Assembly (NCBI GenBank): GCA_021768245.1
Contig: JAETNO010000003.1
Span: 1 to 64,000, forward strand
Length of the DNA: 64,000 nt
Source of the DNA: Bacteroidaceae bacterium
Lineage (GTDB): Bacteria > Bacteroidota > Bacteroidia > Bacteroidales > Muribaculaceae
Direction of reading: 5' to 3'
A program made the position numbers and the translations under genes. This document shows, in pieces, positions 41,795-50,884 of the stretch. A model generated the notes under the pieces. It saw only the letters and a program-made list of their open reading frames with translations. It searched no databases and was not told where the DNA came from. How positions within the stretch are numbered: position 1 is the first letter of the stretch; the number at the start of each line of letters is the position of its first letter.

Positions 41795-42547
41795 CTATTT
41801 GCGTCCATATTTAGTGAACATGCTCGACCATTTCAGCCTCAGCACTCCGAAAAGGCCCTCGCTGAAGATGCCGGAGCTCATTTTTGATATCCCGAGCACA
41901 CGGTTTACGAATATAATCGGCACTTCCACTATCTTGAATCCGTATTTATAGGCCAGGAACTTCATTTCTATCTGGAATGCATATCCCTTGAAGCGGATAT
42001 TGTCGAGTGGAAGGGTCTCGAGAACGCGGCGCCTGTAGCATACGAAACCTGCCGTGGCGTCGTTGATGGGCATCCCGGTGACGATACGTACGTAGCGAGA
42101 GGCGTAGAACGACATGAGCACGCGTCCCATCGGCCAGTTGACAACGTTGACCCCGCTGACATAGCGTGAGCCTATGGCTACGTCGGCACCGCCGTCGGCG
42201 CATGCCTCGTAGAGTTTCATAAGGTCGTTGGGGTTATGGGAGAAGTCGGCATCCATCTCGAAGATGAATTCATAGCCCTGTGAGAGCGCCCATTTGAATC
42301 CGGCGATATAGGCTGTGCCGAGACCCTGTTTCCCGGGACGTTCAATCAGATGGAGACGGCCCTCGTGACGGGTCTGGATATCCTTGACAATCGCAGCCGT
42401 CCCGTCGGGGGAATTGTCGTCGATAATCAATACGTCAAACTTCCGGGGCAGCAAGAAGACTGCCTCGATGATAGCGGCTACATTTTCCTTCTCATTATAG
42501 GTCGGGATAATGACCACACTGTCAACGGTTCTTGTTTCGGACTGCAT
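41795..42547 (-). CDS. Polyprenol-phosphate mannosyltransferase-like GT2 (DPM1 type)
   Basis: Dolichol/polyprenol-phosphate mannose synthases transfer mannose from GDP-mannose to a lipid carrier. The GT2 start SVVIIPTYNEKENVAAIIEA, the DDNSPDGT loop, the FEMDADFSHNPNDL DxD site and the substrate part GSRYVSGVNVVNWP are all present. The 250-residue size is a soluble DPM1-type without membrane helices. I chose the ATG at 42547 (MQSETRTV) over the upstream one at 42616, whose first 23 residues look non-conserved, although the promoter at 42645 allows both. Precedes pyrC, 3 bp apart. Confidence 0.88.
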   Translation of the reverse strand: MQSETRTVDSVVIIPTYNEKENVAAIIEAVFLLPRKFDVLIIDDNSPDGTAAIVKDIQTRHEGRLHLIERPGKQGLGTAYIAGFKWALSQGYEFIFEMDADFSHNPNDLMKLYEACADGGADVAIGSRYVSGVNVVNWPMGRVLMSFYASRYVRIVTGMPINDATAGFVCYRRRVLETLPLDNIRFKGYAFQIEMKFLAYKYGFKIVEVPIIFVNRVLGISKMSSGIFSEGLFGVLRLKWSSMFTKYGRK

Positions 42548-42644
42548 ATTGTCAGGCCATTTAATATTAGCGACCCTTCGACCGTGGTTTGAATTGCGGG
42601 TATGCCTGTGAATCAAGCCATGTGGCCGTCAAGGGTTCGGTTTG

Positions 42645-42677
42645 CAAAATTAATGAATAAACTTTGTCTTCCCCAAA
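42645..42677 (-). promoter_or_regulatory. Promoter of the DPM1-like/pyrC operon
   Basis: Minus-strand TAATTTTG (-7, 42645-42652) and a -33 TTTTG (42674-42677 region) 21 bp apart. Confidence 0.7.
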
Positions 42678-42795
42678 ACTTTTCAGAAAATTTTTCAAGA
42701 GAGGCGTCTATGGTCACGGCTCTTTCATTTAAGCCCCCGTTCCTCAATATCGGGCCGAGGCATAAAATGCGATAAGATTCCCGTATTGTAAAAAA

Positions 42796-42827
42796 TTTGC
42801 CTTAAGTGACTAAAATTTTTAATTTTG
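42796..42827 (+). promoter_or_regulatory. Promoter of the TPR/AraC-type regulator
   Basis: TTTG (42796-42799) and TAATTTTG (42820-42827) with a 20-bp spacer. Because this overlaps the first ATG of the frame (42806), translation must start downstream. Confidence 0.8.
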
Positions 42828-42853
42828 CAGAACATAAACATAGGAAAACCTCA

Positions 42854-44626
42854 ATGACCGGCGACAATTCAAAAAAAATCCCAAACGCGTTCATATCGAT
42901 GACATATAAGAGAAGACGACTGGCGACAACGCTTCTGCTGGTTACCATTGCGATATGTAATGTTTTTGCAAGTATTATGGAAGATTCCATCAGGGAATCG
43001 CTTCAAGAACTGGACGGAGAATCACGCCTGCTGGCATTGAGCGAACTATGCTCCTTAGCCCATGCCGATGACAACATGGATCATGAACTCCGTTGTATAC
43101 GCGACTATCTTGACGAGGCAATAAGACAGAACGACGTCGAATCAGCCGGCAATGCCACCGTATTGCAGCTTTCCTGTTATCTGAACTACGAATGCCTCGA
43201 CAGCATCAGCCATTATCTGCCCATTATGCTGGAGAGAATGAAGAAAAACAAAACATGGGATTACTATTATAACTGCTGGGACTTAGCAATTCAATCAGAC
43301 ATTTTTCACGATAAACTTGAGAGCGCGCTCCGGGAAGCGGAGAAAATGTATCGCGATGCACAGAAAAGAGGCTCGGACTACGGCATCGGAATCGCACTCT
43401 TCGACATGGGGGTAATCTACCAGGCAATAGGAAAGACAACCGAAGCAGTCGGTCTCTTTGAAAAGAGCATCGGAAAGCTAAAGAACCGGGCAGACATCAC
43501 AATGGTCCTCTCTGCATACAACTATTTATGTGCGAGCCTTGACGGACTGGGCCGATATCAGCGCATCCTGGAATGTGCGGATGAATGGAAGAGCATAATA
43601 GACGGCTATGAGGCGAAAGCCGAATCCATGGGCTACACTCCGCAACTCGGAGGCAAAAGGATGTATAATCTCCTTGCATATTGCGTTGCCGAAATAGGCA
43701 TTGGGAACTATGAGAAAGCCCAGGAATATCTCGACGCCGCAAGGGAATGTGCCAAGGGCCGTTCTAACTCACAGCAATACAAGTTGATGCAGATTGAAAG
43801 CCGCTACTATGGCGCAATCGGTCGGTATGAAAAAGCAATAGAAATCAGTAAAAAGAATATCGGATTGCTGGAATCGGTCGGCGATTCTGTCAGTGTCGCG
43901 ACAATGAAAACCGCACTCGCTGACCTTCTCTTCAAATCAGGCAACTACGAGGAGGCCGCTCACCTCTACTATAATTTAAATCCCGTGACCGAACGGATTC
44001 GTGCGGAAGAACTCTCAAGAAGACTCGACGATCTGCACACGGCATATGAAATCGACACCCTGACCCTCCGGTCACAGGCAACACGGACAAAACTGTGGCT
44101 CTCGATAGTGACAATAGTGGCTTTGCTCGTAATCCTTATACTGTATGTGGCCTATGCACACAAACTGAAAGATAAAAACAGGGCACTTTTCGACATAATC
44201 CGAGAGCGTGACAATCAGCTCTTAACCCTGAAAGTCGTGGCCGAATCAGATAACAGGGATTCCGACATTGACGGTGAGGATATCCTGTTCAGACGAGTCA
44301 GCGACATGATGCGTAACGACATGATATACCGGAATCCAAATCTAAACCGAGAATCTCTGGCAGCAGCCGTAGGTTCCAACACCGTATATCTTGCCGATTC
44401 AATCAAGAATAACACAGGCATGACAGTCAACGAATATATAAACAGGTTTCGTCTTTCCCATGCTGCCGATATTCTGTCGAAGAATGTCGATATAAGCATC
44501 GGCGAAGTCGAGACGCAGTCCGGATTCAATTCGCGCTCAACATTCAGTCGTCTATTCCGGAATCATTTCGGCATGTCTCCGTCGGAATACAAGATAATAT
44601 CCAGGGAAAAGGCCAATAAGAATTAG
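42854..44626 (+). CDS. Membrane TPR protein with C-terminal AraC-type DNA-binding domain
   Basis: The start at 42854 is the first ATG after the mapped promoter; 42899 is an alternative. A signal-anchor (RRRLATTLLLVTIAICNVFA) is followed by tetratricopeptide-type repeats (about 40-415: GIGIALFDMGVIYQAIGKTT, RYEKAIEISKKNIGLLESVG) and a transmembrane helix (TKLWLSIVTIVALLVILILY, about 430-450). A C-terminal AraC/XylS helix-turn-helix ends the protein (LNRESLAAAVGSNTVYLADS, then SGFNSRSTFSRLFRNHFGMS). This places a periplasmic TPR sensor and a cytoplasmic DNA-binding domain in one 590-residue chain, a plan also found in other Bacteroidota one-component regulators. The two lipoproteins downstream are its likely targets. 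Signal unknown. Confidence 0.85.
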   Translation: MTGDNSKKIPNAFISMTYKRRRLATTLLLVTIAICNVFASIMEDSIRESLQELDGESRLLALSELCSLAHADDNMDHELRCIRDYLDEAIRQNDVESAGNATVLQLSCYLNYECLDSISHYLPIMLERMKKNKTWDYYYNCWDLAIQSDIFHDKLESALREAEKMYRDAQKRGSDYGIGIALFDMGVIYQAIGKTTEAVGLFEKSIGKLKNRADITMVLSAYNYLCASLDGLGRYQRILECADEWKSIIDGYEAKAESMGYTPQLGGKRMYNLLAYCVAEIGIGNYEKAQEYLDAARECAKGRSNSQQYKLMQIESRYYGAIGRYEKAIEISKKNIGLLESVGDSVSVATMKTALADLLFKSGNYEEAAHLYYNLNPVTERIRAEELSRRLDDLHTAYEIDTLTLRSQATRTKLWLSIVTIVALLVILILYVAYAHKLKDKNRALFDIIRERDNQLLTLKVVAESDNRDSDIDGEDILFRRVSDMMRNDMIYRNPNLNRESLAAAVGSNTVYLADSIKNNTGMTVNEYINRFRLSHAADILSKNVDISIGEVETQSGFNSRSTFSRLFRNHFGMSPSEYKIISREKANKN

Positions 44627-44705
44627 CGATAGTGCATCATGCAAAATTTTCCGGTTTTGGCACACCTTTTTCCAATTTTGAAACATGGCAAATGGTGTAA
44701 TAGTC

Positions 44706-44713
44706 TAATTTTG
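44706..44713 (+). promoter_or_regulatory. Probable -7 of the lipoprotein pair
   Basis: TAATTTTG, 34 bp before the ATG at 44748. A TTTTG ends 25 bp upstream of it, longer than the normal spacer, so an activator might be needed. Confidence 0.5.
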
Positions 44714-44747
44714 TAACGCTAAAAATGAGAATTAACCAAAACCAATC

Positions 44748-46382
44748 ATGAACAGAATTTTAAAATTGGCACTATGCGCTGCCATATTTCCGGCTATAAC
44801 CTGGAGTTGCGACGATGATGACAAAGGGAAGGCGCCTTCGATTGACGAAAAGCCCCTGTCACAATACAACACACCCTCTCCCAACCCCTGGCTCGCACAG
44901 TCAACATATAGTATCACCCACTTCAATTCAGCCCAGACAGACGCATTTCCGTATGCGGTTAAAGAAGGAACATATACAGTTAATCCTGACGACTGCCCTT
45001 CCACATGGAGCGGACCGGTCAACCTTATGACCCTCGCTTCGACATCTTCCGACTATATGTGGGGTATGAGCAGCGATCGTGTGTCCTACATCAAGACTGC
45101 CGGCGGCGCTTTCGAGCGAGTGGCCGAAGCTCCGCTTCCGGGAATCACCATGCACACCAAAGAAGAGCTTGAGACGCTGACAGCCGACTATTCAAGCTAC
45201 GATCAACTGCAACAGGCAGCCGTAAAAATCCTGGGGCAATTTCCACAGAAGTCAATGGCAAACGGGAACTATGTTATATGTGACCGCGAGAATTACGTCT
45301 ACACGAACGCAGGCAAAACCATTGCCCGTTACAAACTTGTTGATAAAAACGATCCTGCCAAAGGAATCGCCCTTGACGGACAGATTGATATGACGCCACA
45401 CATATTCGACTCATTCACCCTGGTGGGAGTGTCAATGACCTATGACGGCGTCCTTATTGTCGCATCGCAAAAAGGGCTCGCGACTGTGGCACGCGACATG
45501 ACAGGTATAATTGACACATATCCGCTCCCGGAAGGACAGATTCTGACCAATTCGCTGTCGCTTGATGAAAATGGAGGAGTATATGTCGCAAGCAACAGCA
45601 CCGAAGCCAACGGCAAAGGATTGATGCAAAAACTGATATGCAAGAACGGCCGTTTTTCAGACAAGGATAGCGACGGAGCATGGAGCGCGACCTACGACGG
45701 CGGCCCTGAAGCTCCGGCAATAAAACTCGGCTACGGCACAGGCTCGACCCCCACACTTATGGGATTCGGTGACGAGGATGATAAGCTCGTGGTCATAACC
45801 GACGGAGCAAAGAGAATGAAACTCGTCGCTTTCTGGCGCGACAATATTCCGACTGATTCGAAGCCTGTCGATTCCGACAACCCCCGCCTCGCCGGAATTT
45901 TCGAAGTCACATGCGGACTGCCGGCCGCGACAGAATGGATACAGTCAGAACAATCTGTAGTCGCCGGCGGATATGACGCCTTCGTTGTCAACAATATCAA
46001 TATAACTTCCGGGAAAGTATCTGACAAGATTATCGGTGTGCTCGCTATCGGACCGATTCTTGAAGGACCGAAAGGGGTGGAATGTGTCAGATGGAATACT
46101 AAAGAAAACAAATGGGAAAGCAAATGGACTAGGGGCGACATCAGTTCCATCAGCATGATACCCTCGGTCAGCATACCGTCGGAGATGGTGTTTGTCAATG
46201 GCTACGGTTCTGACGGCTGGGATGTCACAGGCCTCGACTGGTCTACAGGCGCTACCCGCCAACGCATCATATTCGGCAAAAACAACCGTGGCAACGGTGC
46301 GTACGCCATAATCCAATATCTCTCCGACGGCAGTCTGCTTTTCAACTCTGTCGCAGGGCCGTTCAGAGTAAAACCGGAGTAA
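44748..46382 (+). CDS. Lipoprotein of unknown function (beta-propeller-like)
   Basis: A lipobox is clear: LALCAAIFPAITWSC, with Cys21 as the acylation site, followed by an aspartate-rich segment (DDDDKGK) that would export it. The 544 residues contain several short repeats ending in a YDGxxxVAxxxG pattern (MTYDGVLIVASQKGLATVAR, SLDENGGVYVASNSTEANGK), which suggest a propeller fold such as NHL/SMP-30, but the catalytic residues of those enzymes were not identified. Probably co-regulated with the following lipoprotein by the upstream TPR/AraC-type regulator. Confidence 0.8.
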   Translation: MNRILKLALCAAIFPAITWSCDDDDKGKAPSIDEKPLSQYNTPSPNPWLAQSTYSITHFNSAQTDAFPYAVKEGTYTVNPDDCPSTWSGPVNLMTLASTSSDYMWGMSSDRVSYIKTAGGAFERVAEAPLPGITMHTKEELETLTADYSSYDQLQQAAVKILGQFPQKSMANGNYVICDRENYVYTNAGKTIARYKLVDKNDPAKGIALDGQIDMTPHIFDSFTLVGVSMTYDGVLIVASQKGLATVARDMTGIIDTYPLPEGQILTNSLSLDENGGVYVASNSTEANGKGLMQKLICKNGRFSDKDSDGAWSATYDGGPEAPAIKLGYGTGSTPTLMGFGDEDDKLVVITDGAKRMKLVAFWRDNIPTDSKPVDSDNPRLAGIFEVTCGLPAATEWIQSEQSVVAGGYDAFVVNNINITSGKVSDKIIGVLAIGPILEGPKGVECVRWNTKENKWESKWTRGDISSISMIPSVSIPSEMVFVNGYGSDGWDVTGLDWSTGATRQRIIFGKNNRGNGAYAIIQYLSDGSLLFNSVAGPFRVKPE

Positions 46383-46449
46383 CCGGTCCAATTACATAAT
46401 CTCATGATTAATTATTTATAAAATTTAAACAGTTTCTCAGACAACATCT

Positions 46450-47724
46450 ATGAACTATAAATATCTGATTTCAGGTTTCATTATCGCATACAGCCTGGTT
46501 TTTCTTACAAGCTCCTGTTCGGATGACAATCCGGGACTCGTCGCTACAAAGGGACAATGGAGCGAGACCCTGAAAGGCAACGGAGAAGAAGTCGGAGCTT
46601 ATCCGGATTTATACAGCAATTATTGGGAATATACCTACGACCTCGAAGCAAATAACAACAAAGCACTCTGTTTTTCGGGACAATTTCCTCACTGCCGCTA
46701 CTTTAGCTTCTCACTCTACGATGACGAGACAGGCTCTGCCATAGGCGGCATTGATGACCTCCACATTGAACCTGACGAGGGGACATCAAATCCTTTCTGC
46801 CAGACTGTCGCCCAACCGGGACACTTTACAGTCTATGTCGTGCCTGAAAATGCCGACAAAGGATTTATCGACGGATTGAATTCAAAAAATGTCTGCATTG
46901 TCAAATCGGGGGTAAAGAAAGTGGCAGTCTGTATCAGACAATATCTCGGCACAGACAGCAGTGGAGAAAAAGCTGACGAATACGGGGGCGTCGAACTTCC
47001 CCTTATCTCGGCTATCGATATGAGTACCTCAAAAGCCACCGATGTCCCCGAGCATATCCTGTCAAATATCTACAATGCCTCGTCAAATTCATATATATTA
47101 AAGTCAGATGAATTTCGCGAAGTGCCGTTCTTCCTTTCGCCTGTAAGCAAATATTACCCCAATAATTCCACCTCCTACCTCTATGCACGTACAAGACTCA
47201 GGAGCGACAGCATTCTCAGTTTCAGCTTTATCCCGGCTCCGATACCTCAAAAAGCGGAAGACTACGGCGGCGCAGCCGCACGCTATTGGTCGATATGTGT
47301 AGGCTCCGCCGCCGACACGAGGTCATATGCCTCGCTCTGCGATGTCAATGCCGATTGGGGAGAGGGTATCAAGGCTCACTTCGTGATATGTCTGAAAAAT
47401 AATCCGCGCCTATCCGAAATAGAGGCAAAAGTGAGGAGAGAGAAGAATCTCGGAAAGAAAATCAACCTAATAGTATGGGACAGTGAGAAAACGAATATCG
47501 ACGGAAAGCCACTCGGAGAATACATTGCCCTGATGTACCGCAATATACTTCCAAACTCCAATTGGCCATACTCAATATCCAACATGCTTCCCACCGATTA
47601 TTACGACTCTACAGGCGAGCCGATTGACCACGTGACACAGCCTGAAAGACAACTGGCTCATATTGCGTTGGGAGACTATGGTCCGCTCGGCATAAAGGAA
47701 AGCACTTCCGACTTCCTGGAATAG
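46450..47724 (+). CDS. Second lipoprotein of unknown function
   Basis: Signal peptide IIAYSLVFLTSSC with the acylated Cys, followed by SDDNPG. 424 residues with a beta-rich body (CFSGQFPHCRYFSFSLYDDE, GIDDLHIEPDEG, GHFTVYVVPENADKG). The pattern of FSLYDD/IGGIDD resembles DUF1214-type domains in a general way, but this is weak. It lies 67 bp after the first lipoprotein on the same strand and shares the motif AGAAACTGTTTAAATTT (minus) just before its ATG. Confidence 0.78.
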   Translation: MNYKYLISGFIIAYSLVFLTSSCSDDNPGLVATKGQWSETLKGNGEEVGAYPDLYSNYWEYTYDLEANNNKALCFSGQFPHCRYFSFSLYDDETGSAIGGIDDLHIEPDEGTSNPFCQTVAQPGHFTVYVVPENADKGFIDGLNSKNVCIVKSGVKKVAVCIRQYLGTDSSGEKADEYGGVELPLISAIDMSTSKATDVPEHILSNIYNASSNSYILKSDEFREVPFFLSPVSKYYPNNSTSYLYARTRLRSDSILSFSFIPAPIPQKAEDYGGAAARYWSICVGSAADTRSYASLCDVNADWGEGIKAHFVICLKNNPRLSEIEAKVRREKNLGKKINLIVWDSEKTNIDGKPLGEYIALMYRNILPNSNWPYSISNMLPTDYYDSTGEPIDHVTQPERQLAHIALGDYGPLGIKESTSDFLE

Positions 47725-47834
47725 ATAGAAGCCTATCGGTTTCCATAGACATATCCACATACAATCGAGATTACTCCCCGAGTCCGGTGGGCATTCATCG
47801 ATGTAAGCCAAATATTGTCCTAAAGAAAAACAAC

Positions 47835-47875
47835 GCCCGCTTTCCTGAATGTGATGGTCACGTAAGAAAGCGGGC
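47835..47875. terminator. Terminator between the lipoprotein operon and the TlpA-like gene
   Basis: Perfect 10-bp stem GCCCGCTTTC (47835-47844) and GAAAGCGGGC (47866-47875), followed on plus by ACTGTTTTC; it can serve the convergent genes on both strands. Confidence 0.75.
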
Positions 47876-47960
47876 ACTGTTTTCGGATTTTCGTCAGATG
47901 TTTGGAAGCTGTTTAAAATTAAACGGTTTCCTGGACGCTGTCAGGATTCTGAATGGCTCC

Positions 47961-49325
47961 TTATTTTTCAAGTAGATTCTTCAGCTGGCGGCTGAGCTTG
48001 GGGTCCGACGGGCGTTTGGCGTAGGAGTCGATGATGCGCCCTTCGCGGTCGATGAGCATTATGCGTGGCACTCCGTGGATGTTGAGCTGGCCGAGCAGGG
48101 GAGAATTGAAGCCGTCGGGAAGGTTTACACTCAGCACATTGGGGTTATGGGGATTTTCACGCATCATTTTCTCCCATGCGGCATAGAGTTCTTCGCCGGT
48201 GTCAACGGAAAGAGAGATGAAACTCACGTCGCTTCCCTCGAAATTCCGGGCTACTTTGTCGAAATATGGCATCTCGGCACGGCATGGCGCGCAGCCTGTG
48301 AACCAAAAGTCGAGAATCACATATTTTCCCCGGAAATCCGAGAAGTTATATTCTTTCCCGTCGACATCCTTGAAGCTGAATTCAGGCATCTGCGTTCCGG
48401 TCGCCACCTTGGAGTTCTCGGCAAGGAGGCTCCGGTATTTTTCTTCAAGCGAAGGGATGGCTGCGATATCTTCGGCTGAAGTTATCATCGGGCGGATTTC
48501 AGGCAGCTGACGGCTGAAATCGTTGAAATAGTTCTTCTTCAGGGTCAGATTGAGCAGCTTTGTGAGATAGGCTGAACGCACTTTCTCATTGTCAATCGCT
48601 TTGGCGTGGAGGCTCATATAGGAGTCGTTTGACACGGGGATTATATCCTGTTGCTCCATCACTTCGAGGGTCTTGTTGACGATTTCAAACCATTTCGGTA
48701 TCGACAGAATCTTTTCCGAGTCAAAGCGGATGGATGGCAGGAATGAATAATAGTCCTCAGGAATCTCGATAGCCTTCCCAGTGCGGTTGAAAGCACGTGC
48801 GAGTTCGAGGCCTCCGAGACGTTGGTTGAGATAAGTGTAGCGATAATATAGCTTCTGGGTGTCGATAAATTCGCGGTCGAGGCCTGATGCGTCGAGCAGC
48901 GAGTCGAGGCGACAGATTTCCGCATCGTTGAAGCTTATCCATTCCGACGAATAGGATTTTACGCCTTTTGGGGCGCGACAGACGTAGCGGTTCTCGCTGA
49001 TAAAGCGGTTTTCGCGTTCGTTAGTGCCGTGGACATCCGTTTTCTCCCCGTTAATAGTTATGTCGGTGGTAGACCCCGGAGTGATATACAGGTTGATGAA
49101 ATCACCGGATGGGGGGATGGCCACATAATATTGAGGTCTTGATAAATCAACCCGTATTGTAGTGTCTGTGCCGGCAATCTCGTTATAATCCAACTGGTCG
49201 GCAGGCTGGAAATATATGGGTTGGCCACTGCGGTTTGCGATATTTACCACAGCCTCGGCTGCTACCGCAGGCAGCCAGCAGCCAAGCATCGACATGGAGA
49301 TTGCGAGTGATTTTACAATATTCAT
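47961..49325 (-). CDS. TlpA-like thioredoxin-fold protein (AhpC/TSA), last in the SusCD operon
   Basis: The C-terminal third (about 300-454) is a thioredoxin-like domain with the redox motif TGCAPCRAEMPYF, preceded by KDVDGKEYNFSDFRGKYVIL and followed by the cis-proline region HGVPRIMLID. The N-terminal 280 residues form an unrelated domain after a signal peptide (MNIVKSLAISMSMLGCWLPA...). Such proteins are periplasmic thiol reductases and often follow SusC/SusD pairs in Bacteroidota. 52 bp after the SusD gene. Substrate unknown. Confidence 0.88.
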   Translation of the reverse strand: MNIVKSLAISMSMLGCWLPAVAAEAVVNIANRSGQPIYFQPADQLDYNEIAGTDTTIRVDLSRPQYYVAIPPSGDFINLYITPGSTTDITINGEKTDVHGTNERENRFISENRYVCRAPKGVKSYSSEWISFNDAEICRLDSLLDASGLDREFIDTQKLYYRYTYLNQRLGGLELARAFNRTGKAIEIPEDYYSFLPSIRFDSEKILSIPKWFEIVNKTLEVMEQQDIIPVSNDSYMSLHAKAIDNEKVRSAYLTKLLNLTLKKNYFNDFSRQLPEIRPMITSAEDIAAIPSLEEKYRSLLAENSKVATGTQMPEFSFKDVDGKEYNFSDFRGKYVILDFWFTGCAPCRAEMPYFDKVARNFEGSDVSFISLSVDTGEELYAAWEKMMRENPHNPNVLSVNLPDGFNSPLLGQLNIHGVPRIMLIDREGRIIDSYAKRPSDPKLSRQLKNLLEK

Positions 49326-49376
49326 AGTTATCGTATTTTAACTTGTATATGATGCAGCCTTGATATTGTATGTAAG

Positions 49377-50858
49377 CTATTTGCTGTTTTGAACGAGAGA
49401 GCTTGTCTGCATAGCCTTCAGCGGGAATGGGAAGGTGAGCAGATGTGAACCCGGGTTCAGAGTGTAGGTTTTGCCCTCAAACACCTTGGTCTGCGGCTCG
49501 TTGAACTCTGTGACGAAGCGGCGGAGGTCGAAAAATCCGTTGTAGGTCATGAAGAGCTCGCGTTTACGCTCTTCGCGCACATGGCGCATGGCTTCCTCTG
49601 CAGTGGAGGCGGTCAGACGGGTATAGCTTGCGGTGATGCAGCGTTTTGAACGCAGTTGGTCGAGATAGCTCATGGCTGTAGCTATGTCAGAGGGGCTTCC
49701 CTTGCGGGCATAGCACTCTGCAAGCATCAGGTAGACTTCCGAAAGGCGCATACCGGCGGGATTCCATTTGATGCCCTGCGATGCGAATTCGCGGTCGCCT
49801 TCAGGGGCTGTTTCATGGCTTTGGTTATAGCGGATGCAGTAGAGTTCACGTAGGTCTGATTTATCGAAAAGATTCAGCACCGCTGAGGTGACATACATAG
49901 GGAAGGGGTCGGTATATGTGGTACCGAACTGATAGAGTAGGTTTTCGGATGAATCATAGCCCTTTGTGATACCGTTTTTCCAGATGTTTTCAATGGCACT
50001 GTTGATTCCGATATACATGGGGTCGTCAATGGCACGGTCTGTGCCATAGGCCATTTTCAGCTGTGGTGCATAGCTGTTATACTCGCGGTTCATGTCCCAT
50101 AGTTCGTGGTTTCCCGCAGGGGCTTCGGCAAGTGCGTCGATACAGGCCTGTATGCATTGGTCAAACTCTCTCTTGAAGAGATGTACCTTCGCTTTCAGGG
50201 CGTAGCCGAAAGTCTTGTCAGGACGGAAGGCGTTGAGGGCCATATGTGGCAGGTCGGGAATGGCTTCCTCGATATCCTGTTGGATGAAATCGTAGGTATA
50301 TCCTACGCTTTGCTGTATGCCTGGCTCCTCGATGCTCTCAAACATTCGCTCGCGGACTATGATGCCATGGTCTGTATTGGCGGTCGCAGGATTATAGGGT
50401 TTGGCATAAGTGTTGAGCAGGAAGAAATAGTTATAGGCTCGCATGATTTTGGCCTGGGCCATGGCGAGGTCGCGTTCTTCCTGAGGGCCCTCGGCTTTGT
50501 GGATGTTGCTGACGATAATGTTGTAGTTGGTTATACGGCTATAACAGTTGTTATATAGGGTTTCATTGATGGTCACGCCCGCACGGTCATAGGACTCATC
50601 CCAGAAGAAGGCTGCCGAACGTAAGGGAGTCGTGTAGTTTTTGAGGTCTTCCGACTTATACCATGACGCTTCATTGCAGAGGTTGAGGCTGAAGGCATGG
50701 TCATAGTTGGGCGATACCTCTTCGAGAAGTCCGAGATAGTCTTCAGTTGTCTTTAGCTGGGCACGCCCTTTAGGCTCGATGTCAAGGTAACTGTCGCATG
50801 ACGCAAGAAGTGCCATTGAGCATAGGAGCATGCCGGGTATGTGGAATTTTAGTTTCAT
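49377..50858 (-). CDS. SusD family nutrient-binding lipoprotein
   Basis: SusD proteins close the SusC pore and bind substrate. The lipobox LCSMALLASCDSYLDIEPKG marks the acylated cysteine, and the DSYLD start and a TPR-rich helical body (RAYNYFFLLNTYAKPYNPAT, LMLAECYARKGSPSDIATAM, RKRELFMTYNGFFDLRRFV) follow the family. 493 residues. Pairs with the SusC gene 26 bp upstream. The ligand is not predictable. Confidence 0.93.
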   Translation of the reverse strand: MKLKFHIPGMLLCSMALLASCDSYLDIEPKGRAQLKTTEDYLGLLEEVSPNYDHAFSLNLCNEASWYKSEDLKNYTTPLRSAAFFWDESYDRAGVTINETLYNNCYSRITNYNIIVSNIHKAEGPQEERDLAMAQAKIMRAYNYFFLLNTYAKPYNPATANTDHGIIVRERMFESIEEPGIQQSVGYTYDFIQQDIEEAIPDLPHMALNAFRPDKTFGYALKAKVHLFKREFDQCIQACIDALAEAPAGNHELWDMNREYNSYAPQLKMAYGTDRAIDDPMYIGINSAIENIWKNGITKGYDSSENLLYQFGTTYTDPFPMYVTSAVLNLFDKSDLRELYCIRYNQSHETAPEGDREFASQGIKWNPAGMRLSEVYLMLAECYARKGSPSDIATAMSYLDQLRSKRCITASYTRLTASTAEEAMRHVREERKRELFMTYNGFFDLRRFVTEFNEPQTKVFEGKTYTLNPGSHLLTFPFPLKAMQTSSLVQNSK

Positions 50859-50884
50859 TGTCTTGTGTGGGGTTTCAGAGTTGA

